Below are positions 9,433 to 21,610 of a DNA stretch of 64,000 nt, one piece after another. The notes beneath the pieces are model-generated. The model ran no database searches and was not told the origin of the DNA. It worked only from the letters and a program-made list of their open reading frames with translations. The stretch comes from Prostheceraeus crozeri. Its lineage: Eukaryota > Platyhelminthes > Polycladida > Euryleptidae. Both the position numbers and the translations under genes were made by a program. Every line of letters begins with the position of its first letter. Within the stretch, counting starts at the first letter, position 1. The stretch spans positions 124,001 through 188,000 of the forward strand of contig CAJQUW010006835.1 in assembly GCA_907163375.1 (NCBI GenBank), in the 5' to 3' direction.

Positions 9433-12400
9433 TACCTAGCAGTTGTTATATGGCCATCCCATTTCTCTCTCTTGACACTTGACGTGTGAGAATTCATCGT
9501 GTCATCTAGGAGAGTAGAGGGCGCATATTTGAAGGTTGAGAGTCATTTTTTTCATCTACAACACACTTTTTTCTTCATACTTTCTCTAATTGTAGTGATG
9601 AGGAATACTGCAAGTATGAGTGAAGGTTCCAACTCAATGTGTAAACGAGAACTTAATGCATACACAAATCATCTATTCGTCACATTTGTTATCTTTCACT
9701 AGAAATGCAAAAACTGTAACATGCCTTCATCGAAGTCTACGGTGGCATGAAACGGTTTGCAACAGTTAATAATGATTTGGGCATAGATTTTAATCAATCA
9801 TCATCTTGCACACGGTAGACATCTAATAGTACTTGGAAATCTAAATATTGTTGATTATACTACTTATTAAATATGAAAGTAGTAATGTCGCATTTTGAAA
9901 CATTGTGTTTCGTGAATTTTTCTTTTCATATGAAAAACTTCATGCAGTCTGTCTTCTATTAATTGCCATTTGAATGCCTTAGACCTCACCTGTCTGAAAA
10001 TGGAGGAATAAGTCAGTTTTTGCACCATGTCTGAAAACTTCAGAATATGTTCTTTGAACTATTTAAATTTAGTTCTGAAACCTGTAGAAAAATCAATCGA
10101 TTTCTATATATATAATATAATATTATATTATAATATAATATATAATATAATATTGAAATTCCTTGGTTTCCTTAATTTGCAAACTACTTACAAGTAGTAT
10201 AACTTGGATGATAGGATGCAAAAGTCCGCCAAGGGCAAGAATTTCGAAAACGCGTCCAAATAACAAATATTTTACCAATTGATAGAGAATATGAGCTTTT
10301 ACAAATGGCTTCAGATCAGTTTGTTGAAAGCTGCGGTAAAGATATTACTATTGAAGGATGTGGCATAGTTTTCGGAAAATTTCCCACATTCACGTGCGAA
10401 TTATCTGTATTCCATGAATAAATAGATGTTCTTATTACTGTCATAATGCTTCTCAGGACATTTTGATATTATAATCAGCGAAATTGAAGGGATTCACAAC
10501 CAAAATGTGCTAATTTGTACTTTTTGAAAAAATTATTGAGGAAGCCGAATGCTTATCTTTTGCTTCAAGATGAGAGGGAAGCAGCACATGAATACGACTA
10601 TTAGAAGAAGGTACGAAAGTATGTTGTGCTATAATTCCTCTTGCATTCTAGGCGATGCTTAAGTCCCTCTCCCCACCCCCAATCTTGATGCTTTCTAGAG
10701 CAATACCTGAATATGTTTCAATGAAAGGTTTCAAACATGGCCGTCCGTTCTCTTAGTGGGGCTGGGAATAGTGAAATAATAAACAATCTGTTTTATGAGA
10801 AGGGTTGTGACAATCGAACTGTCGGTATCGGATGATCGGTATCGGATCCAAAAAGTTGAGTGATTCACGAATTTTCTTTTTTCTGCATTTCTGCATTTTA
10901 TGATAATCAAATTAAAAACACGATAAGGTAAAAATTCGAAGGATCCAGGAAACGGAAGATACTAAAGTTAAACAACTACCCTAGTGCAGCATCCTGTAAG
11001 TAATTAGGTGACTTAAAGTGAAGAACGGATGAAAATAAATTAATACTAATAACCAGTGGCGTACCGTGCTTCAAACTGTTTCCGTGGCTAAAGTCAGTCT
11101 TGACATAGGTATACCTTATAGCATGCAGCATCTCTGCAAAGTACCCGTTGGGTTTAAATCTAGTTACTTTGACGTTTCAAATAATATGAAATAATGAAGA
11201 GGTTAAGGTATGCCTATGCATGTGTAAATAATTAGCTACGCGTTTGTCAGACACTCCGTGATTAGCTAGTCAGTGTGTCCAAGTGTAACTCGCAAAAAAT
11301 TCCCTGTCTTCGCCCGGGCTGAATCACACAGATGGATTGCATACAGTGGCCGCAACGAGCTGAAAGGCGTCGCCGAGCTGCTCTGGCGCGTGTGAACGGC
11401 ACATTCATAGATTGGCTGAGTTGTCGATGATATCAACGAGCCATTGCTGGTCATGTGTGGCTCGTGCTAGATTTTGGCCAATCGGTGCGATCTCGGCGAC
11501 ACTCCGACGACTGCCCTTGAGAGAGGAAGAGAGATAAAACCATCGACAGTTATACATGTAGTATATACATGCATCCGTTGGAAAGATGAAAAGAGACTTA
11601 AGATAAGATATAGCGTTTGGTCAGTGATGTACATGACTAAAAAATATGCGGCGAATTGATTCAAAGATACATTCGGGGCCCTCGAATGCCCCAATGAACG
11701 CTACGCCCCTGCTAATAACATAGAGTAACCTACTCCAATACAGAGTAGGAAATGAAATATGTATAAAGGCTAGCCGACCTAACTTAAGACGGGAAGAGAT
11801 ATAAACTAATATCAATTTTATTTTACAATCTAGGAACTGAAAGGACGGTTCGTCATGGACAACTCAAGAACCCAAGAAACCCAAGAAACTAATATGTTTG
11901 CTTTGTATGGAGTCATCAGGGAGGAACCATGTGGCTGCATGAAGCAAGGTTTGAGCCCCTAACCTATTTCCTCTTCTTTTCCTTGATTATATCAAAGACG
12001 GAAAGACGCTTCTACAAAGTCTGTGGTGAACATGTTTAGCAAAGAAATTATTTCCCTTTTCTAACTTGAACCAGAACTTCATTTAGTTTTGTTTAATGTT
12101 AGTTGAGTCAAACTTTATAATAATATTTTCTTTTCATTTCATCCAGGGGTGAATGCAAACATTAGAATAAGTTAAAGCTAATAAGTCGTGGATTATTTGA
12201 TGTTCTCACATCTGATGCGAATTCAGCGTTGATTAGTGGACATCACGGTTCATTTTCAGCTGAACAGCCTACTTTGCGATCCTTGCGATTGGAATTGATA
12301 GTGCTACATGAAGAGATGGACACCCATCGAAAATCCAAGCCACTTCTCTACTACATAGAACGCAAATTTCTTCATTTGGAATGTAACAAGCGTACTGACA

Positions 12401-12667
12401 TTTGAAGGATAATACAGACCCGATTACATTAATTCAAACGTTAATCAAACATGTTTTACGCAGGTAGCCACACTTGCTGATTATTTTCCACAAATTTCAA
12501 CAGATGCAAACACACGGCGAGAGGTTGACCGGTTTGTGATCATCAGACTGCCCTCCACATGCCTGCGATGAGCCACTGTCATACGGTGCTATCACAATTG
12601 AAAGCTTGAGTGTAGAAATTGAGCAATTGAGTAATCGGAGCACAGTCAATACTGATTTCATTGCAGT
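9433..12667. other. Mostly featureless AT-rich stretch
   Basis: Apart from the AT microsatellite at 10103-10156, I see no supported gene or repeat. A less AT-rich patch at about 11270-11480 (cgcccgggctg, gctctggcgcgtg) has short frames on both strands and no convincing exon. Confidence 0.45.
10103..10156. repeat. AT microsatellite, self-complementary
   Basis: A pure A/T tract built from taatat steps (tatataatataatattat and its complement). It can form a cruciform or hairpin. It is simple sequence. Confidence 0.85.
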
Positions 12668-13250
12668 CATAGTCCGGCAGCCACCTCGAGTTTCTGCAGG
12701 GAACAAGGCCGACAATGAGACTTTCACAGACTGATGTACACTAGTCCGGCAGCCAGCACGAGTTTGTGCAGGGAACAAGGCCGACAATGAGACTTTCACG
12801 CAATGATGTACACCTCATAGTCCGGCAGCCAGCACGAGTTTGTGCAGGGAACAAGGCCGACAATGAGACTTTCACAGACTGATGTACACTTCATAGTCCG
12901 GCAGCCAGCACGAGTTTGTGCAGGGAACAAGGCCGACAATGAGACTTTCACGCAATGATGTGCACCTCATAGTCCGGCAGTCAGCACGAGTTTCTCCAGG
13001 GAACGAGGCCGACAATGAGACTTTCACAGAATGATGTACACCTATGCCTACTACGAAGTCGTGCCTCTGCCGAATCCTACCTGGTTCCTCTTCATGCTTT
13101 GATCATGTGTCACAAGATGAGGAACTAATTGGACCTCGGCAGACGTGCAAATTCGTAGTAGGCATGAGATACGCATCATTCTGTGAAAGTCTCATTTTCG
13201 GCTTTGTTCCCTGCACAAACTCGTGCTGGCTGCCGGACTATGAGGTGTGC
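12668..13250. mobile_element. Foldback with 76 bp tandem-repeat arms, copy 1 (reduced)
   Basis: Five forward copies of the 76 bp unit (core tagtccggcagccagcacg, then gacaatgagactttcac) occupy 12668-13042. An inner stem follows: 13043-13096 begins tatgcctactacgaa and pairs with 13120-13165, which contains ttcgtagtaggcat. The loop is only ~20 bp. One reversed unit (13171-13250) closes the structure. The fuller copy at 27316-29093 shows the same order. This copy has lost most of the right arm and nearly all of the loop. Confidence 0.8.
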
Positions 13251-14082
13251 AAGAGCGGCAAAACAGTCCTATAGAGATCTGAGTAACATTGACGATTTCA
13301 GACAGCAACAATTCTCCGAGTTTAAGACACTTCTTCCTATAGAATGCGTGTCGGCGAACTCATCGGTATATTCGAATTGCATTTGACGACTCAGTGATCG
13401 GCAGTGGTGTAAAATAATCCTACCAGTGTTGCGTTCTCGAGGAATTCGCAAATGTCTCAACATTTGATATTCCGTTTCGAACAGTCTAGCTTGAGCCTTA
13501 AATAAACGGAGATTTCATTCATGCGTCGTGTAGTTTAGTCTGAGGGTCGGTGAATTCCCTGACGATATAGGCTTACTTGTCTGTCTTCAAACATGTTTTA
13601 GAAATTTCACAGTCAATCGAATACAAAGTGAATTACGAATAATCTCGCTGTATGGCTAAGAAATATAAGGTATTACAAAGTCTCGAAACTTCAATTAAGA
13701 ATAAATATGACAAAGAAGCGCAAAAATAGCAAGTGCAACTATAATCGTGAGATGTTAATTACACTCAGCGCCAGTCATTTTGTAGTACATTTACATAAAT
13801 AAACACACTCGATACATCCGATAGAAATGATGGAAATCATTATAGTTGATAACGAGATGGAACATTTATGAATACATGTCGGAGAAGACTGCCATGATTA
13901 TATCTTAGGTAAGACGGCTGCACACATAGACTGATGATGTTTACAGCACGCGCTTATCAGGCAAACGAAAGACTATTTTTAGAAAGTGAATTTTTCAAGG
14001 TCATTCATTATCAATAGAAAGAAAAATACATGCAACTAATGAAAGTACATATTCTTTTAAAGTCGTGTGAGAATTGAGAGAA
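13251..14082. other. No recognised feature
   Basis: AT-rich DNA with short frames only. No repeat family or exon signals were noticed. Confidence 0.45.
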
Positions 14083-14389
14083 TTTTTCCAGAATTTTCGC
14101 CTTCCGGCTTTGTCAATGGAACATGTAGAAATGCAAGCAATGCAAATCGATGAAAAAAAACCAATGAAAAATCGAAAAAAAAAGAAATTCCTTTTCTTTC
14201 TTTTGTAAATAAGTCTTTTCCTTCATCTTACTTTTATTTGTATTTAGTAGTATTTACTCATTTTCGACTTCTGCTGTAAATTACTTTTTGAATGTTGCTC
14301 ACGCTGCACTACTGGTAGTGGCCAGATTTGCATTGCTTGCATTTCTACATGTTCCATTGACAAAGCCGGAAGGCGAAAATTCTGGAAAA
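14083..14389. repeat. Perfect 65 bp inverted repeat (hairpin)
   Basis: The segments 14083-14147 and 14325-14389 are exact reverse complements over 65 bases. The left arm contains ccagaattttcgccttcc and ggaacatgtagaaatgcaag. The spacer is 177 bp and rich in A and T runs. Perfect pairing in a window full of diverged repeats implies a recent origin or selection on the stem. No transposon family was recognised. An open frame across the right arm (14288-14476) is not convincing as a gene. Confidence 0.9.
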
Positions 14390-14839
14390 AATTACATCTC
14401 ATTACGAGTACCCGAAGAAATTTTCGATTCTCTCAACGGTCTGTCCGGGTACGTGGAGAACCACATCATGCATTAGTGTGAGAATGAATGAAAGATATCA
14501 CAATTCAGCTTTAACTTTACAATCCTGAGTTTTCAGTGTTTTTAAATACTGGAAATAAAAGTTTTTGCCGTTTTGCCATGAAGGCACAGTGAGTAGTCAT
14601 TTTTCCGCTTTCTATATATCCTCAAAGCTAAGGGTGTCTCTAAGTCGTTTCTTCGTCTTTGTAATCATATTTGAAGTTACTTAGGACTGTATAAATGTAT
14701 CAATAAAAAATAAAGAAAATTCTTAATTCGGAACAACTCAACGTCGAACTTGCACAAAAATCAGATATTACTTTATGAAATGCTTTAAAAAAGAAAACGA
14801 ATTATAGAACCAATTGCCAATTATCTGCATATCCTGTAA

Positions 14840-15110
14840 ACCGCAAGAAAATGTGTTTTAATTTGTCTTCAATGCCAACACTCTTATATTGGTAGCACCA
14901 TCCGACCACTCCAAGTAAGAATCAATGACCATGTTACCCGAGAAACATCGTCTGTCTTTAAACATCTCAAGAACTGTGACACCAACGACTTTAAGACTGA
15001 ATATTGAGCCATGAAAAAGATAGCACAAATCTATGACTTATGGAAGCACAATTGATACAGAAGTACCAACCGAAAATTAACTCAAGAGAAGAAAGAGGGC
15101 AATGCCGACA
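14840..15110 (+). pseudogene. GIY-YIG endonuclease relic of a Penelope-type retroelement
   Basis: One frame reads CVLICLQCQHSYIGST and continues with RPLQVRINDH, SSVFKHLKNC and NDFKTEY. A second nearby frame reads MEAQLIQKYQPKINSREE (from 15040). The order C..C...YIGST, R...H and EAQLIQKYQPKIN is the signature of a GIY-YIG nuclease domain such as that at the C-terminus of Penelope-like reverse transcriptases. The relic is broken, and the upstream reverse-transcriptase core is not recognisable. The Penelope assignment is an inference from the combination of motifs. Confidence 0.7.
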
Positions 15111-16000
15111 ATTTCAATTCCTTCATGACCAAGGACCAATTATTTCATCATCAAGATGTCTTAGAATGCACTTGTCTTTCTATATAATTCCCTTCTGTCG
15201 TATCATCTCTATACTACTGACTCATATATCAATTTTAAAATTTGCGGTATGTTTGCAAAGTAGAAGCTCCCTTCCGTCTCTGATGTAGCCTGAGAAGGAG
15301 AACATTTAGGAGCGTTTTATGAAGACCTATAAATAGCACGGTTTTTGTTTTATTCATCGTCTACGGATAGCTATGTAATTTTTCGCTGCTTCATAGTTTT
15401 GACATAGATATTTATTCCCTTCCATTCCATATCTCAATAACATTCTCTTGTCAATTGCGATATCAAATAAAACTGCTTATAAGCGCTGGCTAAAAGGTAA
15501 TGTCATAGCTGTCGCCGCAAATCAACCACTGATTCCATACTTCCCATATATACTTACTTTTGTCTGCTTTGTTAACGGTTAGAACCGACCCCTTTCCACG
15601 TCGTTAGACGGGGGACTGCTCAGTGTGGATTGAATAAAACTTCTTTCAGCATCTGATGACTGTGGAGAGTCCTTGGCCGGAAAGCCCTCAAAGAGATTCG
15701 AATTTCTGTCGAGAGCTTGAATTCAAATTAGTGTCAATAAACCAGAAAAACAAATTGACAAGCAAGCGAATGATTCTACATGATATACTAATGCATATAT
15801 TTGCGAAGCACATCAATCTGAACAGCTCAAACAGATCGGAGATTGAAGGGAAATCAATATTTGTTTATCGAGACTGTCGTTCAAAGGAAGAATTGAATAT
15901 TGAAAACCGGGTGAAAATGTTGATCAACATAAATGTTCTGAAGATGACTAGAGTGCTCCATCTGCACCCAAGAGGCCATGCCTCCATCCTGGATATGTGA

Positions 16001-16065
16001 AGTGTCCGCGGGGTGGAGTGTTCGTTCTGTTTCCGGGAGACCGCATGTTCGAACTGCGAGGTGGT
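16001..16065 (+). repeat. tRNA-derived SINE head, degenerate
   Basis: The A-box-like gcggggtggagtgttcg is followed ~30 bp later by the B-box-like tgttcgaactg. A related head at 39665 shares gagtgttcg and ccgagagac. The promoter boxes are imperfect and there is no clover-leaf, so this is a SINE fragment and not a tRNA gene. Confidence 0.5.
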
Positions 16066-16423
16066 TTATTAAGGCTATTTTTAGACTTTTATATGTGTCA
16101 TTTATTCATTGACTCAACAGGCAGTTTCTAAATAGTTTGTAGAGGAAGACTGAGCAGAGTAGCATTTCTAAGGCCTTTCATCTGGTCTCTTCAGAGAAAC
16201 ACCCAACAATGTACAGAAAAAAATGTCAAGCGATGGATACCAAAGTCAAAAAGTTAAATCGGTAAGATAAACTCAAAAATGAATTCTTTTTGTCTGCACA
16301 GCGGTAAATCGAGCTTCTTAATGAACGTAGCTTCGTTGACGACCAGTGTGCCTTTTCAAACGTTTCTGCTTGGTTGCGTACAATAATGCGACTGTTTTTG
16401 TCTACAGATGATCACTGTTCAAG

Positions 16424-17926
16424 CACAGAATTAGACAGGTCGTCTCTTCTTCTGTTTGACTAGAAAGGAAGCATTGGAACCTGTAATACCTATAAAATGG
16501 CACAATCTACTGACATAATACCATAGCAATCGAACAATGAGCAGCCGTTCAATATTAAACACGCCAAATTGTGCTAAGTTTCAGTGACTGTTATCAACCG
16601 GATCACAAAGCAAAGAGACACAGTCGATGTCAAGATCTACAGACAAGTTTGTCAACGTTTTTTCGTGCGCCTACTAACTTTTCTAAAAATAATCGGACTG
16701 CCCAACATTATCGAGAAAATTTTTGCTCAATGATCTGAATTATTCGAATCTGAAGCAGTCGTGGCGATCGGAGCATTTTGAAGGAATTCACAGCAATCCG
16801 CAAGCGACGCACAACTATTTTTCCTATCTCTGCAAGGTATTAAAAATTTCTTTTTGCCCACTTATTGAGTTCCTGCATGTGCCATCTGTTTGAATCAGTT
16901 TGCAGTTCTACAGAGTTGATCATAAAAAACGGACCACCTAGATGTCGTTGACGTTCAATCGATTCTCATGCTTTACAATCGCATCGCACAACAACGTACC
17001 ATACATCATTCGAGAGCTGGTATTCTCAGCTTTAAAATTAGCTATGATAGACTTGCATCCGTTATTGGATTTGCTGAGCAGTGTTTAAAATATGAAAATC
17101 ACTCAATTTACAAATCCCAATTTTTCAAAATGAAAACGTGTGAGTATGAGAATGAATCATACACGAGGAGAAAGAGCATTTTCTCAGCTCTCTTTTGACA
17201 TGCTGGTCATCAAAATGGGAGAACTAATAAAAGCTTTCACAAAATCATGACCTTTTTGATTGAAAATGTTTTGTTCTCTATTTTTCATCAAAAGTGTTCA
17301 TGTTTGGTATCTTCAGAATCCTTGCGATGTGAGGAGTTCGAATGTGTAAGTTAGATTCATATAAGCTCAATAGTTCTTTTTCAAACTTCTTCAATATTTG
17401 TTTTCATTTCCTCAAAAGTACACAAATGATGAAGGTAAGCAAACTGCGGCTGCTTTGAGAGAACAAAGAGATGCCTTCGCTAATTGTCTTGTTTTGAACC
17501 TTCGTTCACCCTACATGTTGTCTGTGTACTTAGAGATACCAAACATGAACACTTTTGATGAAAAGGTCATGATTTTGTGATAACTTCACGATATCACTCA
17601 TTTTTCATTAATTCTCCGATTTTGATGAGCAGCATGTCAAAAGAGAGCTGTGAAAATGCTCTTTCTCCTCGTGTCTGATTCATTCTCATACTCACATGTT
17701 TTCTGATTGAAAAATTACGATTTGTAAATTGAGTGATTTTCATATTTTGAACACTGCTCAGCAAATCCAATAACGGATGCAAGTCTATCATAGTTCATTT
17801 CAAAGCTGAGAATATAATGCATTTGGAAAGCATGAGAATCGATTGAACGTCAACGAAACTTACGTGGTCCGTTTTTTATGATCAACTCTGTAGCAGAGTG
17901 ACACGCTTAAACAATCTAATTCTGTG
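16424..17926 (+). mobile_element. hAT-type MITE, copy 2, split by a nested element
   Basis: The left end is CACAGAATTAGACAGG at 16424, and the right end TCTAATTCTGTG finishes at 17926. The internal sequence matches the copy at 7831 in reverse orientation. The flanking octamers (tgttcaag and aatttaag) are only partly alike, so this copy is older or altered. A 980 bp element (16911-17890) sits near the right end at a duplicated TA. Without it the MITE would be about 520 bp, like its relatives. Confidence 0.85.
16911..17890. mobile_element. Tc1/mariner-type long-TIR element, nested
   Basis: The ends read CAGAGTTGATCATAAAAA and the reverse complement, each bordered by TA (16909-16910 and 17891-17892). 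The host MITE sequence resumes exactly after one TA is removed. The arms (about 16911-17310 and 17525-17890) are nearly identical inverted repeats of ~370-400 bp around a ~210 bp centre. There is no transposase. The same terminus (cagagttgatca) occurs at 34209 next to an IS630/Tc1-like transposase relic, a likely source of its mobilisation. Confidence 0.85.
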
Positions 17927-18562
17927 AATTTAAGCGCTTGGATACAGCGTTGGTACTTTTTTGTTCAGTCATTTAGACTTGAATGAAGATAAGACCTTCA
18001 TCTAGACCTCTTGAAGATATAACGGAAAAATGAAGACAATTGAAAATAAGGCCGTTGTTGAAAATAAAGCGTTCCTTATGAGCATCTCCTTGCTGTTGAG
18101 CCTTCGATATCAAAGTTGTGAGTTTGTGCCGTTTAAGACAATTCCGCTAATTTCAGATGCATCTTTAGGGTGCGTCTTTTTTGACGTTTTTGGCATATCT
18201 GCGCGGAAATCCTGCATTATTTTCAGAGGATGACACCGCGCCGGTTACAATCCATGTCGCTCTGAAAATTATTTGAATTAAATTTAACTTCAAGCGCTTG
18301 CTGTTCTCCTTTGATCTACCATGACAGCAGACAAGTGACAGACAGTTTCGCCTGGTATGTTGAAAATGATTCTCATTCCTATCAGATGAGTGCGGCAGAT
18401 AGTCATCATCCGAATATTCAAGTCAAATAACGCGCACTATAAAGTGAACCGCTCATAGTTCGCCTTCAGCTTTTGAGTTGCAGTAAATAAGGTAAGGACG
18501 TGATGCGTACGGTTCATTTTGCAGTGTTTGAGTAATCGGATGAAGAACAGCTGTTATACTTT

Positions 18563-18892
18563 TCATCAGTGACACCAGCCAAGGCAGAGAATATCTTTCA
18601 CAGAAGGTCACTGTAATGATTTCACATCGGCTTGAGTGCGTCACACGCACCATAGAGATCCATGACATCATCACTGACAGCAGCCAATGCAGAGAATATC
18701 TTTCACAGAAGGGCGCTGTAATGATTTCACACCGGCTTGAGCGCGTCACCGCACCATAGAGATCCACACCATCATCACTGACACCAGCCAATGCAGAGAA
18801 TATCTTTCACAGAAGGTCACTGTAATGATTTCACACCGGCTTGAGCGCGTCACCGCACAATAGAGATCCACACCATCATCACTGACAACAAA
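18563..18892 (-). repeat. ~103 bp tandem repeat, three copies
   Basis: Units contain gcagagaatatctttcacag, then gatttcacaccggcttgagc, then ccatagagatccac. Three copies plus a partial one occur at ~103 bp spacing. The period gives repeated short frames on the minus strand that I do not regard as genes. Confidence 0.85.
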
Positions 18893-19309
18893 AAGCAGCA
18901 ACCTTCGCATGCACTTCAAACATTGCTTATATCCCTGAAAATTAGAAGCGCCCTCGATGTCCGCGCCCAAAAATAGTCAGCTGTGTCACAAAAACGTTCA
19001 GCTGTGTCACAAAAACGTAACGAAAACAAATAGTTTTGCACACGCATAAATGAGCATTTGAATAACAAACCACCATTAGCAGCATGGAAGTCCTACTTTT
19101 CGCTTTGTCAAGTTCGTGGTGCTAGAATGGACAATGCCGCTTTGCTGACGATAACTTCAACTCCTCATTTAGGCCTTGATAAATGTCAATGTTTCTAGAT
19201 CTCAAGAAGAATCAAAAGACTGAAGCATGCAGCAGTTGAGGATTAAGGCGCTGCATTGGAAATGCTGTCATCACAAGACAATAACCATGAAGCAAATAGG
19301 ATAATTAAA

Positions 19310-19385
19310 TTTTGAGCTGCATCTTCAGTTGAAAAATGGAAAGCTGCCATTTCGTCCAATATCAGGAATCATCAGCAGGCCTATA
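19310..19385 (-). repeat. Dispersed repeat, partner at 34115-34190
   Basis: On the minus strand this reads gatgattcctgatattgga, then gcagctttccatttttca. The + strand at 34115-34190 has nearly the same (gatgattcctgatattgga, then tccatttttcaaaggaggat). The family is unknown. Confidence 0.55.
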
Positions 19386-19445
19386 ACAACCGTGAACATC
19401 TCAAAAGCACTCTGACTAGTCACCAGTATTTTCTCAGTACCTTCT

Positions 19446-19842
19446 CAGGGAACGAGGCTAACAATGAGACTTTCACAGAATGATGTACACCTCATAGTCC
19501 GGCAGCCAGCACGAGTTTCTGCAGGGAACGAGGCCGACAATGAGACTTTCACAGAATGATGTACATCTCATAGTCCGACAGCCAGAGCGAGTTTCTGCAG
19601 GGAACGAGGCCGAAAATGAGACTTTCACAGAATGATGTACATCTCATAGTCCGGCAGCCAACACGAGTTTGTGCAGGGAACAAGGCCGACAATGAGACTT
19701 TCACAGAATGATGTACACCTCATAGTCCGGCAGCCATCATGAGTTTCTGCAGGGAACGAGGCCGAAAATGAGACTTTCACAGAATGATGTACACCTCATA
19801 GTCCGGCAGGCAGCACGAGTTTGTGCAGGGAACGAGGTCGAA
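19446..19842 (+). repeat. 76 bp tandem array, one arm of the foldback family
   Basis: About five forward units of the 76 bp repeat seen at 12668 and 27316 (ggcagccagcacgagttt, then gagactttcacagaatgatg). There is no inner stem and no reversed arm, so this is a truncated or solo arm. Confidence 0.85.
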
Positions 19843-19904
19843 AGGAAACGTCATTGGGCATCGCATTTCCGTGGTTCGCATCATCATAACAATAGAGCCA
19901 AACT

Positions 19905-20160
19905 TCAAAATTTAGCCAATTAATGACGAACGTATTATTCAAAGCCTTTGTACAGCGAAATGCAGCTTCTACGGCTGCCAAGGAATTTTCGTATTTAATC
20001 TGTTACTGTTTGAGGACATCTTTCTATTAAAAAATTAGATTGAAAAAATATATTTTCAAATGCAATTTGCGGGCGTTCTAGGCATCGTGAGAGGTCGGGA
20101 GTGGTACCATTAGAGCTACGTTGATACCGCGTTGATCTCTTCTTTAATTCAGTTACTTAT
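19905..20160 (+). repeat. Dispersed repeat related to 46630-46740 and 57590-57690
   Basis: The stretch ctgccaaggaattttcg near 19976 recurs at about 57635 with matching flanks. The part at 20055-20150 (caaatgcaatttgcgggcgt, then ggtaccattagagc) matches the interior of the piggyBac-type element at 46591-46817 (caatttTcgggcgttct, then ggtgccattagaagc). Probably an old decayed member of that family. Confidence 0.5.
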
Positions 20161-20523
20161 TTGGGCGACCTAAGAGTTGCAGGTCGATTTTGAATAAAAA
20201 GTAATTAATGATTTAAAGTTGCTACTCGGCATTAATGGCTTAATTATGTACAAACACGTCATTCAAAAGTTGCGGAAACTCTTCTCATCAAGTCACATTA
20301 ACAGCGCAAAAATGATAACAAGTGAATTAATAGTAGAATTAGTCAGCTGTTTGTACCGTTCTCATCATTGCATTCATGCGCATGTAATTCACTCCTATTG
20401 TTCCTGTTATGCGTGACGTAATAAAGTCGGCATGGAAATATGCGATGTTCGCATTAATTTCATTGAAACAGAACTTTTCATCGAGACCAGAGTTTACAAA
20501 TGGCATAATAACGGGAATTTCTA

Positions 20524-20916
20524 TTGTCACGCTATGTAAGTCTTTCTCTCGTTAGTGAAAAGGATTTATCGTCTGCGTCGATGTTAAACACCAAAATTAG
20601 GAAATACTTTCTTATTCATGTTTTCCCTTTCTTTCGTGGCAACATATTATGTTATCAGAAGGAAGGAGATTCTTTTGTTTTCAGATTGAAAGAACAAAAC
20701 AGCAGGATTTCCATTGGCTCTACGAGGTACATGCAGAGTTATTTCCATATATTTTCAATTAACTTGGAAGTTTGTCCTGCGCTTGATTCTCTCTCTGTCC
20801 AAAACTGTGTCATATACTTTTCTCAGTCTCTGAGTACGAAACACGCAGAACCCAGGAATTTGATGCAGTTTGATGTGATTATGAATACATATCGAAATTG
20901 CATAACAGATAGATGA
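20524..20916 (+). CDS. 130-codon open frame, unrecognised
   Basis: A frame longer than expected by chance in AT-rich DNA, starting near a GTAAGT-like site at 20536. The product is moderately hydrophobic with scattered Cys and Phe and no motif I recognise. There is no clear acceptor and no neighbouring exon. It could be a relic of a mobile element or chance. Confidence 0.15.
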   Translation: MSRYVSLSLVSEKDLSSASMLNTKIRKYFLIHVFPFFRGNILCYQKEGDSFVFRLKEQNSRISIGSTRYMQSYFHIFSINLEVCPALDSLSVQNCVIYFSQSLSTKHAEPRNLMQFDVIMNTYRNCITDR

Positions 20917-21389
20917 TATAACATGTTTATGCGTGAAAGTTCATCTGATCATGGAAATCATGAATGCTAAAATGCGGTACACAAGTGAGAAAGTGCAACA
21001 TACAGATTTCCTTTGTGGTTAATATCTGTTCATCATACGATAAGCAAATAAGGATACAAAAGAAGATAAAATATACTATAAATGTCGTCTGTCACTCCAA
21101 AAGACTGATTCGCATGTTTTTGCTCGTGTGATAGGCTTGAGTTGTGTGCATTTTTGTCATGTTGCTGTGTTTGATGAAGTTGCCGCTAGGAAGGTATAAG
21201 AGGATGCATGGGTTGTCTTATAGTGTTGAGAAGTTGTTGATCATCTATGCATGTGTATGTGGATGTGTCATCTTTGTGAGTATTCTTTCTTAATGAGCAG
21301 CTGAAAAACATCCTCGTCAACCTAGAGGGCATAGAAATCCTACACACTAGAACTATGACTAGAGCGGACATGAACATTGACAACAAAAG

Positions 21390-21610
21390 TGGACTGGCGT
21401 TGTCATGAGAATAGTACCTAAATGATGGCGGCTTCGAGTGGTTGACAATGGGAAGGCCCTGGGGCACCTCATCAGCGCATTTTGTAAATATTCACAAGTA
21501 TTATTATTTCCTTTGAAATCATTTTAATAAGATAACTTTTGGTAAACAGCCTTCCGACGGGAATCTACAGCAGTATCATGCTTCAATCCTTTGATTCTTC
21601 TTAAGATATA
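21390..21610 (+). repeat. Dispersed repeat, partner at 8630-8870
   Basis: Shares the order gttgtcatgagaat..gtacctaaa, then gatggcggcttc, then gttgacaatgggaag, and a later ttgattcttc block with 8640-8860. The copies are strongly diverged. Confidence 0.45.
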
